Position numbers and translations under genes: made by a program. A stretch of DNA of 64,000 nucleotides. It comes from Methylohalomonas lacus. GTDB lineage: Bacteria > Pseudomonadota > Gammaproteobacteria > Methylohalomonadales > Methylohalomonadaceae. Positions 14,557 through 25,629 of this stretch are shown here, piece after piece; within the stretch, counting starts at the first letter, position 1; each line of letters begins with the position of its first letter. The notes under the pieces were generated by a model. It did no database searches. It was not told where the DNA came from and worked only from the letters and a program-made list of their open reading frames with translations. The stretch lies in NCBI RefSeq assembly GCF_024808875.1, contig NZ_JANUCT010000001.1:1-64000 (forward strand), in the 5' to 3' direction.

Positions 14557-15048
14557 GCCATTCGGCACCCTCTCCAAGAACTTTCTTAGCAGGCATGCTG
14601 AATGCGTAAAATTTTCAAACTGGTCGTGCAGATCGTATGCCCACTTGACGCCATGAAAGAAATTATTTCTGAAACGATAAACTATGATCAGGCAACCGAT
14701 CAGCTGAGAAGCTGAATCTACATTCTCACCGGTTAGCACCATACGCACCAAATCGGGGTTGTCATTGTTACGTAGATGGAGATTCTCAAAGCGTTGGTTC
14801 GTATTACCGCCATCAACATATCGGTTGGAGAAGTAGTCTAAATGTTCAGCGAACCAACCGCCGCGAATGATCTCCGGCTCAGCATTTTCGACTTTCTCAG
14901 AAATCTTCCTGACGGATGCATTGCTCCCCAACATTTGAGCCTCGAACAGCGTCCAGAGCAGCGTAAACCTTTGCAGCGCTTCATGCTCTTCAGGCGACAG
15001 GTTCGCAACACCAGGAGCGATCCTTTCAATATCGGCTAGCTGAACCAC
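14551..15048 (-). CDS. HEPN-motif protein (integron cassette)
   Basis: 165 residues, predicted mostly helical. Near the C terminus it has IVYRFRNNFFHGVKW, which fits the Rx4-6H motif (R-N-N-F-F-H) of HEPN nucleases and HEPN-like toxins, domains that often cleave RNA. An upstream ENAEPEIIRGGWF segment supplies acidic residues. The start is a GTG at 15048 with AAAGGAGGG in good position. A core-like GTTATATGCC (about 15062-15070) upstream marks the cassette start. The stop codon overlaps attC site a. No MNT or other antitoxin is adjacent. The HEPN reading rests on one short motif plus fold appearance, so function is provisional. Confidence 0.65.
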   Translation of the reverse strand: MVQLADIERIAPGVANLSPEEHEALQRFTLLWTLFEAQMLGSNASVRKISEKVENAEPEIIRGGWFAEHLDYFSNRYVDGGNTNQRFENLHLRNNDNPDLVRMVLTGENVDSASQLIGCLIIVYRFRNNFFHGVKWAYDLHDQFENFTHSACLLRKFLERVPNGI

Positions 15049-15484
15049 AGACCCTCCTTTGGCATATAACTTAAATTCGATGCCCTAAATGGCGTAATAA
15101 ATCACCCCAATTTTGGGATCTAACATCAATGTTAATGCTCCATGTTGTTGTTTATACGTGCCTTTAATGAGTGTCTTAGAGCAAAATCGGACAAATAACA
15201 GAAGAGAAAACCAGACACGTATAACGCGTTTTCTCGCGCGTCACCACGTTGATGATTTCCCATCCCCCTGATTCTGGTGTCATGACCTTAGTAATTAATG
15301 GTTGCTCATAGGGACCATAGCGTCAATGTGATGCTCGGATGATGCAGCGCGACATTCCTGCTTATAGCTTTCTGCTTGGCGCTACCAGGCTGAAACCACG
15401 CAAAATCCTATTGTTTCCAGGTTCTGCTTTTTCCTGTGGGTGCCGGTGATGGCCATGCAGTGCGGTGACATACTGGTAGCGGTG
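15049..15484. other. Intergenic region between the cassette array and recQ
   Basis: The left end carries a cassette-boundary-like core (GTTATATGCC on the minus strand, 15062-15070). A short CCCAA/TTTTGGG palindrome lies near 15107-15118 and an ATCTAAC near 15119. No integrase gene, complete attI site or promoter is recognisable, and no coding sequence was found in the remainder. Confidence 0.4.
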
Positions 15485-17332
<1,848 letters not shown>

Positions 17333-17468
17333 GTTCGGCTGGGCTACAGAAGGAAGGCGGCTGTTGTAACAGATTCATGTTTAATAATCGCGCGCGTGGG
17401 TTGGTGTTGTCGCTGCCTTCATTGTTGCCGTCCCTGTGTCCGTAGCCGGACCAAGTGTTCCATATACA

Positions 17469-17481
17469 GTACAGACTGTAC
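17469..17481. promoter_or_regulatory. Palindromic operator-like site upstream of the -24/-12 promoter
   Basis: GTACAGACTGTAC, a perfect 6-1-6 inverted repeat 100 bases upstream of the -24 element. Matches to its left half occur beside the sigma-54 activator gene: GTACAGAGTGT at 22365 and GTACAAATGT at 22345. That fits an enhancer site for the activator, by inference. Confidence 0.55.
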
Positions 17482-17580
17482 CGCGGCGGTCCGCAATGAC
17501 CCGTTCTTTTAGACGGTTGCAGCCGGCAACGCAACCGGTTTGTGCCTGTAAACGATTGTTTTACTGAATAATAACGCTAT

Positions 17581-17596
17581 TGGCATTGCCATTGCA
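17581..17596 (+). promoter_or_regulatory. Sigma-54 (-24/-12) promoter of the dmmD-like gene
   Basis: TGGCATTGCCATTGCA keeps the GG-N10-GC spacing and differs from the consensus TGGCACG-N4-TTGCA mainly at two weakly conserved positions. It lies 136 bases upstream of the ATG. Confidence 0.75.
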
Positions 17597-17731
17597 TTTC
17601 CTGTTGCCACTGACTGCAGGCCCACAAGGGCTGCCGTGCCGCGTGGCCCGGTGGCCGGGGAGTTGCCGGTCTGCACGAACATGAATGCCCCGCACGGGGC
17701 GCCCATAAGGAATAACCGGAGGAATAGAGTA

Positions 17732-18847
17732 ATGGCAAGCCCGACGAGAGAATCCGTACTCGATGAACGTCATCGCCAGCTGGGTTGCAACCTGGATGGC
17801 GAAATGTGGAACAGCATGGTCATGCCCTGGGACTATCACACCGATCCCTACGTCGAGATCGCTGTCATGCGCACCTGGGCGGGACTCTACGATGTCTCGG
17901 GTCTGTACGTGAAGCACGTCAAGGGTCCGGACGCCGAAGCGGTGGTCGATCACCTGGTGACCTGCGACTGCACGGCGCTCAAGCCCGGCCAGGCCGCGCT
18001 CGGTTGCGAGCTCAACGACCAGGGCCATATCGTCGACGATATCATGATCAGTCGCGATGGTCCGGATCATTTCCGCCTCACCCATGGTGAAGGCGCCACG
18101 CCCGAGAACCTCGACGCCAGCGCCGAAGGCCGCGACGTCACCATCGAGGACGACAACGACACGCATATCCTGTCGCTGCAGGGACCGCGCTCGCTGGCGA
18201 TTCTTGATGCCGAAGCCGACGTCAACCTAGCCGATCTGAAGTATTTCCATCACACGCCGGCGAAGCTGTTCGGCAAGTCGGTGATCATCGGCCGCGGCGG
18301 CTACTCCGGCGAACTGGGCTACGAGATCTATTGCCACGCCGCCGATGCGCTGGAAATCTGGGATTCGATCCTCGATTCCGGTGAGGACGAGGGCGTTATG
18401 CCGTGTTCCTGGAACGCGCTGGATATTTCACGCGTGGAAGCCGGCCTGTTGTTCTTCCCGTTCGACATGCCGGAAGGCGACACCACGCCGTGGGAAATCA
18501 ACTACGGCTGGTCGGTGTCCGACAAGGGCGACTACCGCGGCAAGGATGCAGTCATGGCGTCCAAGGGCAAGGAGCGCTTCAAGCAGGCCGGTATCTCGGT
18601 CGATCACACGGAAGCGATGGAAGTGGGTGACACCATCTACAAGGATGGCAAGGAAGTCGGCCGCGTCAACAGCCCGACCTTCAGCCAGCACCTGGTGCAG
18701 TCGATCGCGCTGGTGCACCTGGCCCATGAGGCGGCGGACCTCGGTACCGCCCTGGAAGTGGAACATGGTGGCAAGCGTTATCCGGCCACCGTCGTGCGTA
18801 CGCCGTTCTATGATCCCATGCGTCTGCGTACCAACGGCCTCAAGTAA
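17732..18847 (+). CDS. GcvT-family (aminomethyltransferase fold) protein, DmmD-like
   Basis: 371 residues of the glycine-cleavage T-protein superfamily, which bind tetrahydrofolate and accept one-carbon units. Seen: VMPWDYHTDPYVEIAVMRTW, DVSGLYVKHVKGPDAEAVVDHL, YSGELGYEIYCHAADALEIWD and a C-terminal barrel with RTPFYDPMRL. Members in methylated-amine clusters (dmmD beside dmmABC) are thought to channel formaldehyde to folate; DmdA-type demethylases belong to the same superfamily, so a demethylase role is possible. The ATG at 17732 has GGAGGAATAG upstream; the in-frame extension to 17636 lies in the leader. The sigma-54 promoter and location at the edge of the amine island support the DmmD reading, which remains an inference. 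Confidence 0.75.
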   Translation: MASPTRESVLDERHRQLGCNLDGEMWNSMVMPWDYHTDPYVEIAVMRTWAGLYDVSGLYVKHVKGPDAEAVVDHLVTCDCTALKPGQAALGCELNDQGHIVDDIMISRDGPDHFRLTHGEGATPENLDASAEGRDVTIEDDNDTHILSLQGPRSLAILDAEADVNLADLKYFHHTPAKLFGKSVIIGRGGYSGELGYEIYCHAADALEIWDSILDSGEDEGVMPCSWNALDISRVEAGLLFFPFDMPEGDTTPWEINYGWSVSDKGDYRGKDAVMASKGKERFKQAGISVDHTEAMEVGDTIYKDGKEVGRVNSPTFSQHLVQSIALVHLAHEAADLGTALEVEHGGKRYPATVVRTPFYDPMRLRTNGLK

Positions 18848-18855
18848 AGGTCGTG

Positions 18856-18903
18856 CAACCGCGCTTGTCGTTGCCGGAGATGGCGCGACACGGCGCGGTT
18901 GTT
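18856..18903 (+). terminator. Hairpin after the GcvT-family gene
   Basis: Nine-base arms CAACCGCGC and GCGCGGTTG enclose a 28-base loop, followed by only TTCT. A weak terminator at best. Confidence 0.4.
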
Positions 18904-18985
18904 CTATGATTTGTCTAATCGCGCCCCGTTACGACGGGGCGTTCTGTTTGTGCCATGGCATGCCACGCTGCATGCCGGAGAGATC

Positions 18986-20197
18986 ATGATGTCCAGCCGC
19001 TCGTTGGCCGAGGCCATGCGTAACGAACCGGATCACGCGCTGTTCGCGCTGCTCGAGGCTATCGGCAGTGCGGTGGTCGTCTGTGATGATGACGGCCGGA
19101 CCGTGTTCGCCAATGCCGCGGCCCATGATCTGCTGGGTGAATCCATTGCCACGGCAACGTCGCTGGCGGGCAGCTTGCCGGCAGCCGAACAGGCGTCATT
19201 ACGGCAATTGCTGGCCGACGCGGCCGGGCAGCACGACCTGCTGAAGCGCACGCTGCAGTTCCGCGATACCGGCGGTGCGCGGTCGCGCCTGCGGATCAGT
19301 GTGCGCCAGTTGCCGCGTCCGGATCGCTGCTGGCTGATCTGTACCCTGCAGCCGGAAGCCGCCGGCATGGCTGCGCCGCCGCCGGCCGTGGCGGCCGACG
19401 ACACCATGCTCGCGCGCCTGCTCGACGGTTTCCCGGGGCTGGCCTATCGCGGCCGCGCCAGCGGCGACTGGGACATGACGCTGGTCAGCCAGGGTGGCCG
19501 GACATTGACCGGCTATCCACCGCAACAGCTGCAGGCGGGCGGCTCGGTCAATTATCGTGATTTGATTCATCGTGACGACCGCGCCCGCGTCTGGCAGGAA
19601 CTGCATTCGGCCCTCGGCGAACAGCGCTGTTATCAATTGACCTATCGCATTCGTGCCGGCCACCAGACCGAGAAGTGGGTCTGGGAGCACGGCGTCGGCA
19701 TCTACGACGGCGCCGAGCCGATGATCGAGGGTTTCATCGTCGACATCACCGACAGCAAGCGCGCCGAGTTCCGCATCCGCGAGGGCCAGCGCTCGCTGGC
19801 GACGCTGGTCAGCAACCTGCAGGGCATGGCCTATCGCTGCAGTCACACGCGCGAATGGGACATGTACTTCGTCAGTGACGGCTGCGCGCAGCTGACCGGT
19901 TACGCGTCGTCGGAACTGCTCTACAGTCGCAAGATCGCCTACGGCGATCTGGTGCATGCCGATGATCGCGACGCGGCGGTCGCCGAGGTCGAGCGCGCCG
20001 TGGCCGAGCACCGGCCGTTCCGCGTGGTCTACCGCATCATTACCGCCGGCGGCCAGGAAAAGCTGGTCTGGGACCAGGGCTCGGGCGTCTTCGCCGAGGA
20101 CGGCAGCGTTACCGAGCTGGAAGGTTTCATCACCGAACTCGACAGTTCGATGTACCGCGCCGGCATCAAGCCGGACACGACGACCGCCGGTTCGTAA
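18986..20197 (+). CDS. PAS-domain sensor protein without an output domain
   Basis: 403 residues made almost only of PAS modules. A first one spans about residues 18-110 (LLEAIGSAVVVCDDDGRTVF). Two PAS-PAC repeats follow at about residues 145-265 and 270-385, each with a GLAYR/GMAYR opening, an LTGY core and a PAC end (EGFIVDITDSKRAE and EGFITELDSS). No kinase, GGDEF, methyl-accepting or DNA-binding domain follows; the protein ends 17 residues after the last PAC. The start at ATG 18986 has GGAGAG upstream. It lies between the dmmD-like gene and the convergent sigma-54 activator, so it may sense a ligand or redox state and act through protein contacts, but no function can be assigned. Confidence 0.75.
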   Translation: MMSSRSLAEAMRNEPDHALFALLEAIGSAVVVCDDDGRTVFANAAAHDLLGESIATATSLAGSLPAAEQASLRQLLADAAGQHDLLKRTLQFRDTGGARSRLRISVRQLPRPDRCWLICTLQPEAAGMAAPPPAVAADDTMLARLLDGFPGLAYRGRASGDWDMTLVSQGGRTLTGYPPQQLQAGGSVNYRDLIHRDDRARVWQELHSALGEQRCYQLTYRIRAGHQTEKWVWEHGVGIYDGAEPMIEGFIVDITDSKRAEFRIREGQRSLATLVSNLQGMAYRCSHTREWDMYFVSDGCAQLTGYASSELLYSRKIAYGDLVHADDRDAAVAEVERAVAEHRPFRVVYRIITAGGQEKLVWDQGSGVFAEDGSVTELEGFITELDSSMYRAGIKPDTTTAGS

Positions 20198-20203
20198 CCC
20201 GGC

Positions 20204-20298
20204 AATCCGTCATCCCGGAAACGGCGTAGCTGTTATCCGGGATCCTGTCTTCGTTGTCATGGACCCCGGATAGCCTGTGGCTTCCGGGGTGACGGATT
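20204..20298. repeat. Nested REP/BIME-like inverted repeats
   Basis: Outer 17-base arms (20204-20220 and 20282-20298, AATCCGTCATCCCGGAA versus its complement with one mismatch) enclose inner arms ATCCGGGATCC and GGACCCCGGAT. It sits between two convergent genes, the usual place for REP-type elements or bidirectional terminators. Confidence 0.75.
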
Positions 20299-20342
20299 CT
20301 GAGGTTGTGTGCGTTTGGTGACGGCCTGGGTGCCTGGATTAA

Positions 20343-22301
<1,959 letters not shown>

Positions 22302-22344
22302 CGTTCTGCCCTGTCCCGGGGCAGGGCCATGCGGTTGTGACGCA

Positions 22345-22375
22345 GTACAAATGTTCCGTTCATGGTACAGAGTGT
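22345..22375. promoter_or_regulatory. Pair of operator-like motifs for the sigma-54 activator
   Basis: GTACAAATGT (22345) and GTACAGAGTGT (22365), 20 bases apart, resemble the palindrome at 17469. They lie about 45-75 bases upstream of the activator start codon and about 180 bases upstream of the dmmA -24 element, suiting both autoregulation and enhancer use. Confidence 0.5.
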
Positions 22376-22551
22376 GATCATTTGCATGCGTTTGTCACCC
22401 CCTTCAACCCGCCCTTGTAACCCGGCCGCCTGGGGCATTATCGGGGGAAATCCCTAATAAATTATATGAATCAAATAGTTATTTTATTATCCGGAGACGA
22501 TTGTGCGCCCCGACGCCGGTCGGGTGTGACACAAAAGGCCGTCGCTGTGAC

Positions 22552-22567
22552 TGGCATATTAATTGTA
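22552..22567 (+). promoter_or_regulatory. Probable sigma-54 promoter of the dmmABC operon
   Basis: TGGCATATTAATTGTA keeps the -24 TGGCA and the spacing but has GT instead of GC at -12, so it is weaker than the site at 17581. It lies 96 bases before the dmmA ATG. Confidence 0.5.
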
Positions 22568-22662
22568 TGTGAAATTATAGTAAAAATATTTTCCTATAAG
22601 TGAAGCATGCGTCCTGCCGTGCCCGGCAATACGCAGCTGGAGTTCAGTGGGAGGTTTTAACA

Positions 22663-23265
22663 ATGATTGAAGGCATCAAGAGCAGACCCGTCTACAGCGA
22701 TCTGCGACCCGACCTGGATGGTTCGCACCATCTCCTGGTCGCCGAGGGCGCCGGCGCCGAGGCGCTGGTGCGATTCTGCCACGCCTGGGACGCCGCCGGT
22801 GACCCGGACGCAGACTATGACATTCTTTATCACCCCGACGAGGATCGCCGGTGGATTGGCACGGTGAACGAGCTGGCCCGCGAGGCGGTGGCCGTGTTCG
22901 TCAACCGCGTGGGTCTGGAAAGCGTGCTGGCGCGACGCCTGGCTGCGGCCCGCATGGGACTGCGCCTGTACGTCGCCGGCAGCGAAGGTTTTATCTGGCG
23001 CGTGGTGGCGATCGCCCGCGAAGCCGGTCTGAGCGAGGACGCCATCCAGAAGGAACGCTGCGGTACGCAGGCCCGGCCGGTCAGCTGCGTGCATTGCAAG
23101 ACCATAGCGGATGACGTCACCACGAATGTCTACCAGTGCCCCGGTTGCGGGCTGCACGTGTTCGTCCGCGATCATTTCTCGCGTCTTCTGGGCGCTTACC
23201 AGTCGGTGTGCGTCGACGCTGAAAACCCCGGCGAACTGCCCGAGATCGAGGAGGTGTACGCATGA
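22663..23265 (+). CDS. dmmA: Dimethylamine monooxygenase subunit, DmmA family
   Basis: 200 residues. The middle part (AARMGLRLYVAGSEGFIWRV) resembles a nucleotide-binding half of the DmmA family. The C terminus has a zinc-ribbon-like CVHCKT...YQCPGCGLHVFVRDHFSRLLGAY, typical of that family. Dimethylamine monooxygenase uses O2 and reduced nicotinamide to turn dimethylamine into methylamine plus formaldehyde. The ATG at 22663 follows GGAGG; the longer frame to 22600 begins in the leader. It overlaps dmmB by four bases, showing coupling. The family call rests on the Cys motif and the neighbouring DUF3445 and oxidoreductase genes; subunit letters vary among publications. Confidence 0.8.
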   Translation: MIEGIKSRPVYSDLRPDLDGSHHLLVAEGAGAEALVRFCHAWDAAGDPDADYDILYHPDEDRRWIGTVNELAREAVAVFVNRVGLESVLARRLAAARMGLRLYVAGSEGFIWRVVAIAREAGLSEDAIQKERCGTQARPVSCVHCKTIADDVTTNVYQCPGCGLHVFVRDHFSRLLGAYQSVCVDAENPGELPEIEEVYA

Positions 23266-24218
23266 GTCATCCCGCCCACATACCGGTCCGCGTGGCCAAC
23301 GTTGAAACCGTCACGCCGTTTGTCAAAACGTTTACTTTCGAGCCGCGAAACGGCGCGACGCTGCCGCGGTTTTCCGCCGGCAGTCACGTCGTTGTCACCA
23401 TGCCCGGCGACGAGCGTCCGTATCGCAACCCGTATTCGCTGATGAGTTCGCCGTTCGAACTGGACTACTACCAGGTATCCGTGCGGCGCGAGGACGAAGG
23501 TCGCGGCGGCTCGCTGTACATGCACGAGCGGGTCAGCATTGGTGATGAACTGGATATCTCGGCGCCGACCAACATGTTTGCGCTCCACCCGCTGGCGCGC
23601 CGGCACCTGTTGATCGCCGGCGGCATCGGCATTACGCCGTTTCTCGCCCAGCTGCACGAGCTCGAGCGCATGCAGGCCGATTACCAGATGCATTACGCCT
23701 TCCGTAACCAGGACAACGCCGCGTTTCACGATTATCTGCAGGACCACTACAGCGATCACCTGCATTGCTACGAAAGCGATAACGGCGTGACCCTCAATCC
23801 GGCGCGGCTGCTCGCCGACCAGCCCCTGGGTACGCATCTTTACGTCTGCGGACCGAAGGGCCTGCTGGAGGCCGTGACTGACACCGCGCGGCGCCTCGGC
23901 TGGCCGGAGAGCTGCATTCACTACGAGGAATTCGCGGCGCCGCCGGTGGGCAAACCGTTCACGGTTGAGCTGGCCAAAAGCGGCCGCAGCCTGGAAGTCG
24001 CCGGCAGCGCAACGGTGCTGGAGACGCTGGAGCAGGCCGGGCTGGAACCGAACTGCCTGTGCCGCGGCGGCGTCTGCGGCGAATGTGAAACGGTCGTGCT
24101 CGAAGGCGACATCGACCACAACGATCATTTTCTGTCCGACGAGGTCAAGGCCAGCAATGAACGCATGATGATCTGCGTTTCCAGGGCGCGCTCCGAGCGC
24201 CTGGTACTGGACCTGTAA
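23262..24218 (+). CDS. dmmB: Dimethylamine monooxygenase reductase subunit (PDR/VanB-type)
   Basis: 318 residues: a flavin- and NAD(P)H-binding oxidoreductase half (RPYRNPYSLMSSP near residue 55; nucleotide-binding LLIAGGIGITPFLAQL; HLYVCGPKGLLEAV) joined to a C-terminal plant-type [2Fe-2S] ferredoxin domain with CLCRGGVCGECET and a later Cys in MMICVSRA. It would pass electrons from NAD(P)H to the haem oxygenase subunit. The start overlaps dmmA, and dmmC follows after 29 bases with AGATT-type spacing. The fold is certain; the partner is inferred from the operon. Confidence 0.88.
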   Translation: MSHPAHIPVRVANVETVTPFVKTFTFEPRNGATLPRFSAGSHVVVTMPGDERPYRNPYSLMSSPFELDYYQVSVRREDEGRGGSLYMHERVSIGDELDISAPTNMFALHPLARRHLLIAGGIGITPFLAQLHELERMQADYQMHYAFRNQDNAAFHDYLQDHYSDHLHCYESDNGVTLNPARLLADQPLGTHLYVCGPKGLLEAVTDTARRLGWPESCIHYEEFAAPPVGKPFTVELAKSGRSLEVAGSATVLETLEQAGLEPNCLCRGGVCGECETVVLEGDIDHNDHFLSDEVKASNERMMICVSRARSERLVLDL

Positions 24219-24247
24219 ACCGCCCGTTCACGATTGGAGAATTAATT

Positions 24248-25312
24248 ATGTCCGCTCAGCTGCAAATCAACGATCCGAAGATCAAGCCGATAGAGACCTT
24301 TCGCGACGACTTCACCTATAGCAACAGTCCCGAAGCGATCCGTCGCTTTCCGTTCCCGTTCCACGAAGACAAGTACATGTACTCGGTGAATATCGAACCG
24401 CATAACGTCGGTCCGGCCGGGTCGGTCTTTGCACCGGCGTTCGATATCGACGAGCACTACCTGTCGGAAATCGAGGAACGCCGCCGCGTACTGGAAGAGG
24501 ACCCGGGCCGCTGCGCCGTGCTGCCGCACATGATGGAAGCGCAGTGGGATACGCTGGAACTGCTGATGACCTCGCTGGCGCGTGATTACCCGCAGCACTT
24601 CAAGCTCGAACGTAACGGCGATCGCTGGACCTGGGAAAACCGTCTGCTCGGCATCAAGGATACCTTCACGTTCGACGATGCCAGCACGCTGCCGTACGAA
24701 CCGTTCGAATACATCACCCGCCAGGTGCAGGGCGATTTCACCCTGCACGGTCAGCGCAACAACATGCTGTACATGGACGGTGGCATGGTGACCTGCCAGG
24801 CCGACTGGTCGCTGCAGTTCGACCTGGGCATGGATTTCTACGAGTGGCACGGGCCGGTACCGAAGGCGCACGAGATGGGTATTTTCGAACGCGCGCTCAA
24901 GTACCTGCTGAACCTGCAGGTGGGCCAGCCGGTGCGGCGCCTGAACTGGACCATGACGGTGCATCCGCGCATGGACACCTCGCCGGAGAATTATCACAAG
25001 TGGGGTATCGACCGCTCGCAGGTGACGGCGGACAACGTTGGCGAGCTGGCGCATCTGCGGGTCGAGCTGCAGTCGCTGTTCCGGCTGCCGCGCAGCAACG
25101 CCATCATCTTCAGCATCCGCTGCTATCTCATCAGCCTGAACGAGCTGGTGACGGTGCCGAAGTGGGCGCGGCGCTTTCACCGCGTGCACAAATCGCTGCC
25201 GCCGGAGCTGGCCGACTACAAGGGCTTCAGCGGTTACCAGCCCTACGTGATCGACTTTCTGTCACAGTACGACGACGGCGCGCCGACCTCGCCGGGGACG
25301 CAACCCGACTGA
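24248..25312 (+). CDS. dmmC: Haem-dependent oxidative N-demethylase (DUF3445), dimethylamine monooxygenase catalytic subunit
   Basis: 354 residues of the DUF3445/HODM family, whose members bind haem and oxidatively demethylate amines. Characteristic stretches are LLEEDPGRCAVLPHM-like (VLEEDPGRCAVLPHMMEAQW), VTCQADWSLQFDLGMDF, VPKAHEMGIFERALKYL, VRRLNWTMTVHPRMDTSPE and LFRLPRSNAIIFSIRCYL. It completes the dmmABC operon begun at 22663 and is followed by a terminator. Together with methylamine-handling genes downstream, the best substrate guess is dimethylamine. Related enzymes act on other N-methyl compounds, so the exact substrate is an inference. Confidence 0.87.
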   Translation: MSAQLQINDPKIKPIETFRDDFTYSNSPEAIRRFPFPFHEDKYMYSVNIEPHNVGPAGSVFAPAFDIDEHYLSEIEERRRVLEEDPGRCAVLPHMMEAQWDTLELLMTSLARDYPQHFKLERNGDRWTWENRLLGIKDTFTFDDASTLPYEPFEYITRQVQGDFTLHGQRNNMLYMDGGMVTCQADWSLQFDLGMDFYEWHGPVPKAHEMGIFERALKYLLNLQVGQPVRRLNWTMTVHPRMDTSPENYHKWGIDRSQVTADNVGELAHLRVELQSLFRLPRSNAIIFSIRCYLISLNELVTVPKWARRFHRVHKSLPPELADYKGFSGYQPYVIDFLSQYDDGAPTSPGTQPD

Positions 25313-25629
25313 GCCTGACCGCTTGCAAAGCACCGCCGGTCCGAGCCTCTCCGGAGCCGGCGGTAACCACCGGGCCGCCCGGCGACAGTCTCCGGCTGTT
25401 CCGGGCGGTCTTTTTTTGTCCTGCCGGCGGTTTTCTGGCGGCAAGCGGCTTCCTCAAGATAAAAAAATATTCACTACAGTAATAATTTTTTCTTGAAGTT
25501 TCCTCATAGCAAAATTATTATAATCATAGTAAACACGGCCCGCGACCGGGTCGACCGGCGGCCGGTCGGCACGCCGCGCACATGCAGCGATTCGATGAAA
25601 AGCGAACGATTACAGGAGCTTGAGGATTA
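25313..25629. other. Intergenic region between dmmC and mgdA
   Basis: Holds the dmm terminator (25375-25418), then an AT-rich stretch (25460-25530) with TTGAAG at 25493 and TATAAT at 25519. These are spaced 20 bases apart, too far for an ideal sigma-70 promoter, but they may still drive mgdABCD. The leader ends with AGGAGCTTGAGG before the ATG. Confidence 0.45.
25375..25418 (+). terminator. Rho-independent terminator of the dmmABC operon
   Basis: Eight-base GC arms (CCGCCCGG/CCGGGCGG) with an internally paired 18-base loop are followed by TCTTTTTTT. Lies 62 bases after dmmC. Confidence 0.85.

Larger units (their letters stand above)
17333..17731. other. Regulatory region between recQ and the dmmD-like gene
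   Basis: Contains a perfect operator-like palindrome at 17469-17481, a -24/-12 promoter at 17581-17596, and a 135-base leader with a small hairpin (GCCCCG/CGGGGC, about 17688-17702) before GGAGGAATAG and the ATG at 17732. No coding sequence was found. Confidence 0.7.
22302..22662. other. Divergent regulatory region between the activator gene and dmmA
   Basis: No gene. It holds two operator-like half-palindromes (22345-22354 and 22365-22375), an AT-rich tract near 22450-22500 and a -24/-12 element (22552-22567) for the rightward operon. A GGAGG ribosome binding site precedes the dmmA ATG. Confidence 0.65.

Noticed and set aside
10707-15070. CRISPR array or phage region
   Set aside because: The repeats are long, dissimilar palindromes spaced by genes, not short identical repeats with spacers. 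No phage structural or integrase gene is seen.
15049-15484. Complete attI site and integrase promoter
   Set aside because: Only a single core-like sequence was found, with no intI nearby, so an attI call is not supported.
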